Assembly (NCBI GenBank): GCA_949130495.1
Contig: OX422208.1
Span: 639,882,523 to 639,946,522 of the forward strand
Direction of reading: 5' to 3'
DNA length: 64,000 bases
Source: Sambucus nigra
Lineage: Eukaryota > Streptophyta > Magnoliopsida > Dipsacales > Adoxaceae
Part shown: positions 55,880-64,000 of the stretch, in pieces
How positions within the stretch are numbered: the first letter of the stretch is position 1
How the letters are laid out: each line of letters starts with the position of its first letter
The notes under the pieces: model-generated
What the model saw: the letters and a program-made list of their open reading frames with translations, nothing else
What the model was told of the DNA's origin: nothing
Database searches by the model: none
Position numbers and translations under genes: made by a program

Positions 55880-56679
55880 TAATTGGGTGGGTTCTTAGTC
55901 CCCAACCTTCTAAACCTCTCTAAACTCCATGTGTGGGATGTATCATAAATGAAATCCAAACAAAAACACCCATGATACACTTATGTCTGGATTAGGTAGT
56001 CGTCGAGACACAAAGTTAAGTAGATAATTTATAAGATAAATTATTAATGTGAATTTTAATTCCAAAACCCAAGCCAACAATAGCAACAAGTTCACTATGT
56101 AAGTAAATCCTATGTTCCCATCAATATCCTAATCTAACTACTTACTAATAAAAAGATTAAGAATTTATGAGAAAGAAATTTGGGTCTTATTTTATAAAAT
56201 CCAATTAAAATTCTAACTCAAAATTCTAAACTAATTAATTAAGTAACGAAATTTTAAATGACTACTAATCTGCAATCATGGAAAAATCATCAATTATGAA
56301 TATACATATGAAATTGAAAGTGAATTATTAATCATTATGTGACAATTTCCACTATTTGGGTATATCTACATAAAGGTAAAACTTATTATGCTAGGTGTAC
56401 AAATTTATATAGCCTTTGATTAATTTTTTCAATAATTTATTTCAATTCAAGAGTAAATTATCAATTTATAATTCTAAACCAATTTCAATCAATTTCCATT
56501 AATTAAAATCCCTAATATGCCAATTACAAACAATTAGTCTAAATTAATCAATAATAACATCAATTAAACTCAAATCCTAAATTTGTAGATAAGGATTCTA
56601 TTTCAATTTCATCATTAGAGGCAATTTATATGAGGGATTATCCAACCCAAATTTTTCCTACTCAATTAGGTATAGGTGA

Positions 56680-56721
<42 letters not shown>

Positions 56722-57525
56722 TATGTATGAAAGTAGGAGAGTAGATTAGTAACTTTCCTCTAAATGTCCCAAAAATGAAGTCAAATTATTAGGTTGTTGA
56801 GCCCTTAGCAAAAGTGACCCTCATGAAATTTTTTAAATTGATTTTATCCCTCCTCTTGAATCCTAATTTAAATTATTTTAAAGATGGTTTTTTATTTAAA
56901 TATGCATCTTTCTTTCTTGGGGAATAAATTGTGAAGAGGGTGGTGTTTTGGATAAGAAATTCAGTGGGTTTTGAGAGAGTCTGTAAGGAAATATGTAACA
57001 TTCTTGCATGAAAGTTACATAAAGGAAAAGGTATCGACCACCCCCTACCCCCAAGAGATACCCTCGACCTACCCATGACCAAACACTCCCATAATCGCGG
57101 GGTGATTAGCCGCTACCAAGGTAGTAAACTCCATTATCACGGTGTGTCTAGCCGCGACCATGGATCAAATCATGGAATTGGGTTTTTATGGTTGCTGAAT
57201 AAAACTATTTAAACCCCAAGCTTATGTTTCAAGAAAATGTCAAATCAACCAAATTCCCTTGGATTTTTACCCAACTAACCCACCTATTTATTCGAAAGTG
57301 TTCCAACTTAATTAGGCAAAGCCCAAGATCATTTATAAATTAACTAAAGCCTAATTTATTTTAACAAATTTCAATTAAGTTTCATAATTTCAAATTAACT
57401 AATTATAAATTTGAATACACATATCTTTATCAAATTATCATTTCAAATTCATTAAGACCAAATATTCTTTTTAATTATTAATTAAACCATTTATTTAATT
57501 CCTTTTTAAAATATGGGATATTACA
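55880..57525 (-). mobile_element. 3' LTR of the chromovirus, truncated
   Basis: Starts TGTAATATCCCAT at 57525 on the minus strand, next to a polypurine tract. Two related words, GGTCGCGGCTA and GGTAGCGGCTA, each followed by a CCGxGATxATGG word, form a direct repeat (57092-57165). A leader-like CTCTC part is near 56970. It ends at about 55880 against the host LTR; its distal part carries the block shared with 43336-43413. Confidence 0.65.
56683..56717. repeat. (AT)n microsatellite
   Basis: A pure AT run of 35 bp. Confidence 0.95.
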
Positions 57526-57542
57526 TTCTCCCCCTAACAAAA
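57526..57542 (-). promoter_or_regulatory. Polypurine tract of the chromovirus
   Basis: The minus strand reads TTTTGTTAGGGGGAGAA directly before TGTAATATCCC. The GGGGGAGAATGTAATA junction is typical of Tekay/Del-type elements. Confidence 0.8.
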
Positions 57543-57545
57543 AGA

Positions 57546-58860
57546 ATTTCGTCCTCAGAATTCACAAAAAATAAAAACATTCCTGCCTCAAAATAAATGT
57601 GGATACTGATGTATCCTCGTACCCTCATGCTCCCAAGTGAACTTAGCCTCACTATGGTTACAACACTAACTAGGGGCATCTCCTTAGACCTCAAAACTTG
57701 TACTCTACGATCTAAAGTACGAACTAGTTCCTCATTATATGAAGTATCATGTTATAAATGGATGTATTCTAAATCAATGTGTGGTGGGAGAAGAAATGAA
57801 AAAACATGGATACATGGAATACGTTATGTACCCGGTCTAAATTATATGGAATTTTTAAATGGTACGCAAGAGTTCATATCCGATCTGTGATCATAAATGG
57901 ACCAATGGATCTCAGGGCCAACTTTCCATTCTTAAAAAAATGCATCACCCCTTTCATAGGTGACACTTTAAGAAGAACCCGATCACCAACCTTAAATTAT
58001 GCAACCTTACTCTTCAAATCCACATAAATCTTATAATTCTGGGAAGTCTTGATGCACTCCTAAATCATCTTTATCTTATTTTTTATCTCCTAATTATACT
58101 CGGGTCTCAATAAACTAATCTCTCTTTGATCCAACCAATACACGGGAGATCTGCAGGGTTACCTATTAAATCCCTTGTGCGATGCCATACTGATTGACTT
58201 CTGATGGTTATTGTTCTAAGAGAACTCCAAAAAGGGTCAATGTACCTCAAAACTCCCCTTAAAATCCAACACATGGGCTCACAACATGTCCTCCAAGATC
58301 TACTCCACTCATTTCATTTGTCCATACGTTTGAGGACTATAAGACATACTAAGATGTAACAGTGTCTCCTCCATCACCTCATGAAACTTACCCCAAAATT
58401 GGGACACAAAGTTCATATCAATATCTGAAATGGTCGACATAGGAACCCTATGAAACCGAATGATCTCTGCCACGTATAGCCGTGCATATTATTCTACTAT
58501 GAAATCCGTACGAAGATGCGAGAAATGAGCCACCTTCGTTAAATGGCCCACTATAACCGGATACAGTTATAACATCAGGGCGTCAATATTAATCCTAAGA
58601 TGATAAAAAATGCTATCCCACTTCCAATCAAGTATGGGTAGTGTACCTGAATGGCATTAATGATTTGTTTTGACCATATAACAAGTACTAAATTGGGACA
58701 CAAGCGTAGCAACGTCCCTCTTCATTCCTTCTCACTAATACTGCCTTTATATATCCTGGTACATCTCATCCCCATCGAGATGCATCGAGAACTGATAACC
58801 ATCAGCCTCCTACATAATTTTCCTACACAACTCCTTATCGATAGTATCACCGACTTCCCT
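57546..58860 (-). pseudogene. Integrase with chromodomain-like end, chromovirus
   Basis: Zinc-finger traces lie at about 58860-58660. The catalytic core reads GHLTKVAHFSHLRTDFIVE, YARLYVAEIIRFHRVPMST, ISDIDMNFVSQFWGKFHEVM and ILEDMLWAHVLDFKGSFE. These match the Tekay block DRLTKSAHFLPV - YAELYIxEIVRLHGVP - SDRDPRFTSxFW - LEDMLRACVLDFGGSW. The second catalytic aspartate block reads SDIDMNF. The C-terminal part ends FTWEHEGTRIHQYPHLF (about 57655-57600), the chromodomain-type tail (usual form EATWExExxMRxxYPHLF). At least ten stops or shifts. Confidence 0.85.
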
Positions 58861-59084
58861 TTATATCTCAAACCTCCATCAGAGTTAACTATATAAAGAG
58901 GTACACTATTAGAAATAAGCTATATCACCTTCTCCTTATATGCCACGTCCTTCACATATGCTCTAACTACGTTCATAATTATATTGGGATCCAATGTGAG
59001 CATACCCATAAAGTCATCTTATAACTCTCCAATCACCTTCACTGAACCCCAATCTTCTATCTGAAGAGTAGACAAATTTCCATT

Positions 59085-59395
59085 CAATCTTCGACTCAAA
59101 GAACTTACCACTATGTTAGCCTTCTCTAGATGATATAGAATCATGAACTACTAGTCTTTGAAGAACTCAAATAGTATAAGTTGCCTCATGTTCAAGTCTT
59201 TATGTGTAAATAAGTACTATAGGCTCTCGTGGTCATTGAAGATACTAAAATTTTCACCCTATGAGTAATTCCTCCATACATATAATGCAAACACTATAGC
59301 TTCTAGTTACAAATCATGAGTTGGATAGTTACCCTCGTAAGGCTTCAAATTTCAAGATGCATAAGAAATAAGTATATCCACTTGCATCAATATTA
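59085..59395 (-). pseudogene. RNase H remnant of the chromovirus
   Basis: The minus strand reads DASGYTYF, ASRNLKPYEGNYPTHDL (with one stop), LEAIVFALYVWRNYS, FNDHESL-YLFTHKDLNMRQ and KANIVVSSLSRRLNG. These match the order of chromovirus RNase H (DASxxGLG - [35 protein letters not shown] - SDHKSLKYLFTQKELNMRQ - KANVVADALSR). The ADALSR aspartate is changed to serine (VSSLSR). It is cut upstream by the LINE. Confidence 0.85.
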
Positions 59396-59474
59396 TAAGA
59401 TTATTTGTTTACTCATGTGCTCCACAAATAATTTGATTATCGTATTCCCTGTACAAAATATATTTTTGCATGCC

Positions 59475-60836
59475 ATAGCCGCCACTTCTTCACACCAACC
59501 ATCCTCTTCTATACCTCTTGATCCTTCTAACCCTTGGTAGAAGTATTTTGTTGATGTCCTTAAAGGATTATGAAAAAACTCAGCTACTGATATCCAACCT
59601 ATTCACAAGCATCATGTAGAACCTGTTATTTCTTTCAACCAAGACCAAGTGGAAATCTTATCCACTCCTCTTAAATAAGCCATTGTGGGAAAGTTCTCTC
59701 AAGGTAAACCTTCTATGGATTTCGTAATAACTTTGAAACCTTTCGTTTGAAATCATTGGTAACTATTGGTTTGTTGGACCAAAAATATATCTTCATTAAA
59801 GTGCAGCACTCTAAAGAAGACTTCATCAGGCTTTGGATGCATAACCAATGGAATATAGGCAAAAGCCTAATGCGAACATTCAAATGGTCTCCTAGTTTTA
59901 GAATTGATCAGGAGAATCCTTTAGTTCCAATGTGGATAAATCTTCATGGCTTACTAGTGCATCTCTTTGCTAAATAGGCTCTCTTCTCCATTACTCGGGC
60001 TGCAAGAAAACCTCTAAAACTTGACAATGCTACCACTAATATCTCCAGACCTAGTATGGAAAGAGTGTGTGTCGAACTTATTGTTCTACGCAATCACCCT
60101 AATAGAATTTGGATCAATAGTGGGGACATTGGTTTCTGGCATCCTATTATTTATAAGACTATTCCCAAAGACTGTGTGGGGTGCTATAAACAAGGTCATG
60201 ATGAAGATAATTGTCTTATTCCCAATAGTTATAAGGGACCCAATATACTAAAGGTATCAAGAATGTCCAAGACAGGGTTAAGATGATCCAAGATGCAACC
60301 AAGAAGGTTTGTAAAGAATCAACAATAGTTCCTAAATAAGTTTACAAGGTGAAGGATTCATTCAGTAGTAAGGAGACTTTGGATCTTCCAATGTGATATT
60401 TAATATTGGTTAAAGAAGGAGATACCCAGTTAATATTCAGGCTTATCACAAAGATGTAGATGTTCAAGGTAAAAATCTTTAAACAACTCCTGCAAATCTC
60501 ACAAAGACTAACAATTATGATCAAGCTATGTTGTAAGACACCATAGAAGTAGGAGAAATTCAAGAAATTATTGGGAATTTTAGAGACCAGTCAGAGATGT
60601 TTGAGATAAATTATAACTCTGACTCTATAATCACATGCCATAAAGATCATGTTGTTGATATAAAGATCTCTTGTTCAAACTCTAAAGATGATAGGGTTCA
60701 TTTTACTCCAAAGATTGAGGAATTTATTCATTTTTCCTCTGGACTTGATGAAAATATGGAAGCTAATAAGAAACACATGGATGTTAAATTGACGAATGAA
60801 AGGAAATCTAAAAAGAAGATCAATAATTTACTGTAG
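59475..60836 (+). pseudogene. LINE ORF1 (DUF4283-like, CCHC knuckle)
   Basis: Likely start context GCCATAGCCGCC at 59472, where ATA stands for the expected ATG, followed by ATSSHQPSSSIPLDPSNPW. The DUF4283-like part (about 59640-59975) includes KVQHSKEDFIRLWMHNQWNI, LMRTFKWSPSF and PLVPMWINLHGLLVHLFAK. After a stop, 60056-60286 gives NRIWINSGDIGFWHPIIYK and the knuckle CVGCYKQGHDEDNC (C-x2-C-x4-H-x4-C, about 60172-60213). A lysine-rich tail ends at 60836. ORF1 proteins bind the element RNA. Stops and at least two shifts are present. Confidence 0.75.
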
Positions 60837-60950
60837 TCAAGAAGAAGAAAAGGTCATATGGGAATAAATCTACTCTAGTTATTGGTCCATCCAGAAGGAA
60901 AATAAAAGCAAATGCTCAAGTCTCTTTTATAGTTGCTTGCCAAATATTTA

Positions 60951-63900
60951 CTGATTAGTTCTCTTATATGGAATGCAAGAGGGGTAGGTAATAAGCCTAC
61001 AAAGAGAAGAATCAAAAAGTTTTGGAAGTCTTATAATTTATCATTTTTGGCTATCTTATAACCTATGATAGCTGAGAATAAGATAAATGCATTTAGAATT
61101 TTCATAAATTTTGATGGGAGTATCTATAACTCCTCTAATAAATTTAGTGTTTTTAGAGGCATGGCATAGATTGCAAGATGTTAAATGATTACAATCAAAG
61201 CATCTTAATAGAAGTGAATCACCCTCTTGTTGTTAATAGAATAAGTATGAAAATTGTCTATGCAAAATGCAATAGACTTAAAAGGCTTACTCTTTGAAAT
61301 TTTATTAAGGTTAGCTCAAACTTATGTGCAAACATTCCCTTACTTATTACTAGAGATTTCAATATATATTGTAAAGCTGGAGAGAAAGCAAGTGGAAACC
61401 CTATAGATTTAGATGAAACAGTTGATTTTAACGAATGCATTCAGGATAGTCATTTGTTTGATATATGGTTATGTGGTTCAAATTATACTTGTAAAATAAC
61501 TACTAATGGTTCTTTAGTATTAGAAATATTAGATAGAGGTCTAATCAACTCTTCTTCGATTGATTCATTCCCCTAATCTTCTCTTAAGCAGTTGCACGAA
61601 AGTTGTTCTAATCATGGCCCTCTTCTAATTTCTATTCCAAGTCCTAATGATTATATAAAAAAAACTTTTAAGTTTCTTAACCTTTGGTCCTCTAATAATT
61701 CTTTCCAGTAGGTAGTATCAGCTAGTCAGGCTCTTCCTTCTTTAGGCAGTCCTTTGCAAGTTTTTTTTCTTTTAAGCTGGAAAGAGTAAGAAGTACTCTA
61801 AGGAACTAGAGTAGACAAACTTTCAAAGATATATTTCAAAACATAATAGGTCTAGAGGATAAAGTAGCTGAGGTAAATATTTCCTTTAAAGCAGATCCAA
61901 CTCTAGTAAAGAGGGAGGAACTTTAAAAAATTAAAGCAAAGTTGAATTCAGTCTTGGTTATAGAGGAAAAATTTTGGTTTCATAAATCTAAAATACATTG
62001 GATAAAAGATGGAGATAGAATTACTAAATACTACCATGCTTTGGTCAAGCAGCATAGAAGACAATCTTTGATCCATAACATCAAAAATGAGACTGGAAAT
62101 ACGATGGAATCTTCAGAAGAAATTTCTAACATTTTTCAATCTTTTTTTACAGGTAATTCATATTCACAGGGGGTGATTGATCATCTTCCTTCTTTGGTGA
62201 CTAATGAAATGAATGAGGCCTTAGATAAAATTCCATATGAGCAAGAGATCTTAGAAGTTGTGAGGAGCATTAATATAAATAGTGTTGCTGGTCCAGTTGG
62301 TTATAATAGTTATTTCTATGTTCAGAGAGGGGAAATCATCAAGAAAGATCTAGTTCCTGCAGTTCAATCCTTATTTGTTGGAGCTTATATTCCTAAAGCT
62401 TGGCGTTCAACTCTTATTTGTCTTCTTCCTAACTGTCCCAATCCTTCTTGTTGCAAGGACTATAGGCTAATTAGTTTGTTATAAAAATTTCTTCAAAATT
62501 CTCAATTCCAGATTATCCTATTTCCTTCCCAAACTCATCTCTCCATTTCAATCAGGCTTTGTTAATAATGGGAGAATTCTAGATAATATTCTCCTAAGTC
62601 AAGAAATATTGCAGCTCTTGGATAAAAAAAATCAAGGTCGTAATGTGGTGCTGAAGATTGACATGAAAAAATCATATGATAGGATTACTTGAATGTTTCT
62701 GCTAAATTCTTGTAGAAATTTTGGATTCTCATAAATTATAATTGATTTGGTTTGGAGGTGTATATCATCTTGTTAGTTTTCAACAGTTGTGAATAGTCAA
62801 GCTAGAGGGTTTTTCAAGCCATTAAGAGGTTTGAGGCAGGGTGACCCTTTGTCCCCAAGCCTTTTCATCTTAGCTTCTGAATCCCTTAGCAGAGGTCTCC
62901 ACCAGTTGATGCTGGAGGGCTCTATAAAGTCTTTTTCCCACCGAAGAGATTGTAATCTAACTAGTCACCTTAGTTTTGTTAATGACTTAATTATATTTAC
63001 CTCTAAATCTAAGAGAAGTTTATTTAATTCATTAGGATTCATTAAGAGATATGAGATCCAATCAGGCCAAGAAATTAGTATGGACAGGAGCAGTTTTTTA
63101 ATGGGCAAAAAAGTTCATACAAGATGTGTCAAGAATGTAATAGAAGTAATAGGCTTCAAGAAATAAAAAGGTTCAATTAATCATTTGGGTGTCCTCTCTT
63201 TAAAGGCAGGAAAGACAGCTATGTTCTTTGACCATATGGTTTAATATATGAATTCTAAAATCAATAGATGGAAGTTTCTCTCAATGGGACCTCTTGAACT
63301 CAGTCCTTTAATCTATTCACATTTATACCATCTTTTCTCCAAGTTCTCCTAATAAATTTATTATTTTGCTAAATAAAATCCTAAGTAACTTTCTATGGGG
63401 TTCTCATAAAAATTTTATGAAAAAATATAATTAGACCAGTTGGAATGTCATATATGCTCCTAATAATGAGGTAGGTTTAGGAATTAAAAGCTTGGATAGT
63501 CTTGTTCTTGCTTCAAATCTTAAGATAGCATGGGGTTTTAAATCAAGTGATTCTTTGTGGGCTTTCTTCATGAGAAATAAGTATCCGATTATGCCTCTGA
63601 GAGCTACTTCTATGGAAGCTAAAAGAATTTCTCAAGCTTGGTCTGTTAGTGATGATAATACTGCTATCATTAATGGTATTCATGTGTGGAAGCCTTCTCT
63701 TCAAGAGCATTCTCTTTCTCTTGAGCTTATGAAATTTTTAGATATTGTAAGATTCCTTCAATCTCTTATTCCTTCATTTGGGATCCTCATATCCCTCCTA
63801 ACTTGTCATCTTTTTCTTGGATAATTCTTAATAATTATGTCCCTCTTGACATAAATGTTCAAAATCTTAGAATTCCTCTCATTTCTAGATGCATGTGTTA

Positions 63901-64000
63901 TCTAAAGTCTGAAGATCACCTTGAACATTTCTTTTTGAAAGGACCAATGGCTAGTAAAACTTGGTCTCTTTTTTGGAATTTAATGGGAATCCAACCATAT
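60951..64000 (+). pseudogene. LINE ORF2 (endonuclease, RT, zf-RVT)
   Basis: Starts LISSLIWNARGVGNKPTKRR, the endonuclease entry with its asparagine kept. Later endonuclease blocks are altered: RDFN for GDFN (about 61350) and SNHGPLL for SDHAPLL (about 61605). RT begins in a clean 180-codon frame (61942-62484: FWFHKSKIHWIKDGDRITKY, WRSTLICLLPNCPNPSCCKD). After breaks, LKIDMKKSYDRI (62655) and GLRQGDPLSPSLFILASESL follow, with the catalytic box LSFVNDLIIFTS (62972) where FADD is usual, so one catalytic aspartate is lost. The zf-RVT part begins near 63870 (SRCMCYLKSEDHLEHFF) and runs off the window. Confidence 0.85.

Larger units (their letters stand above)
55880..59395 (-). mobile_element. Tekay-like chromovirus (Ty3-gypsy), truncated
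   Basis: Minus-strand order: RNase H (59395-59085), integrase (58860-58000), C-terminal chromodomain-like part (to about 57546), polypurine tract, LTR (57525 leftward). RT, protease, gag and the other LTR are absent because the LINE at about 59400 cuts it. The sequence has stops and shifts in every domain. Confidence 0.8.
59400..64000 (+). mobile_element. L1-type LINE, open at the right window edge
   Basis: Plus-strand non-LTR element with ORF1 (DUF4283-like domain and CCHC knuckle) and ORF2 (endonuclease, RT, zf-RVT). It starts within the chromovirus RNase H, which dates it as younger than that element. The 5' edge is approximate. The 3' end and poly(A) lie beyond the window. Confidence 0.85.

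Noticed and set aside
55428..55882. Hydrophobic open frames that could be a small membrane protein
   Set aside because: T-rich LTR-like sequence gives hydrophobic translations by chance; no start context or homology.
1..64000. tRNA genes suggested by TGGTATnAGAGC and TGGCGACTCC words
   Set aside because: These are primer-binding sites beside LTR ends; no cloverleaf-forming sequence surrounds them.

Overview
This window is nuclear DNA of a flowering plant, most likely a eudicot. Every recognisable coding trace belongs to a plant-type transposable element: Ty3/gypsy elements of the Tat/Ogre and Tekay-like chromovirus lineages, genes resembling the plant mobile domain and the plant gypsy-type transposon (Transposase_28) family, and an L1-type LINE whose ORF1 has a DUF4283-like domain and a zinc knuckle. 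I found no host gene, rRNA, tRNA or CRISPR array. The DNA is AT-rich, and nearly all coding remnants carry stops and frameshifts. It reads as an old, gene-poor, probably pericentromeric or heterochromatic block of nested retrotransposons. The species cannot be named from this sequence.

Layout. (1) 1-546: an LTR remnant on the minus strand. (2) About 1040-15748: a plus-strand Tat/Ogre-like element (element 1). It has a long 5' LTR containing 172-bp tandem repeats, a tRNA-Arg-like primer site, a leader, and decayed gag, protease/G-patch-like, RT and integrase. Behind pol lies a convergent antisense plant-mobile-domain gene, followed by a 2-kb array of about 48-bp repeats. No 3' LTR is seen. (3) 15749 to about 25000: a minus-strand Tat-lineage element (element 2), truncated in integrase. 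Its gag is split by a solo LTR at 21074-23340 with 5-bp target duplications. (4) 25913 to about 55870: a plus-strand long-terminal-repeat sequence that hosts a stack of insertions. These are Tat-lineage element 3 (25956-36970, minus), a solo LTR (37848-39047) containing a near-perfect 152-bp hairpin, a second solo LTR (40058-43247), a 9.9-kb non-autonomous LARD (43944-53810, minus) with a LINE fragment inside one of its LTRs, and a MITE-like element (about 54034-54480). (5) About 55880-59395: a minus-strand Tekay-like chromovirus, consisting of LTR, polypurine tract, integrase/chromodomain and RNase H. (6) About 59400-64000: a plus-strand LINE running off the window.

How the parts relate. In both Tat elements whose 3' region can be read (1 and 3), a separate gene lies between pol and the element end on the opposite strand, convergent with pol. 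Each has a candidate promoter and at least one plausible GT-AG intron. The encoded families differ: plant mobile domain in element 1, gypsy-type transposon (Transposase_28-like) in element 3. Both elements also carry tandem arrays in the same 3' region (48 bp and 165 bp), which fits the known tendency of Tat 3' untranslated regions to generate satellites.

Insertion order is partly readable from nesting. The host LTR is oldest. Element 3, the two solo LTRs and the LARD landed in it later, and the LINE fragment entered the LARD LTR after that. Exact target duplications (AAAAA, TAAAG, CTTAT) prove three of the boundaries. Element outer limits and all decayed domain edges are approximate.
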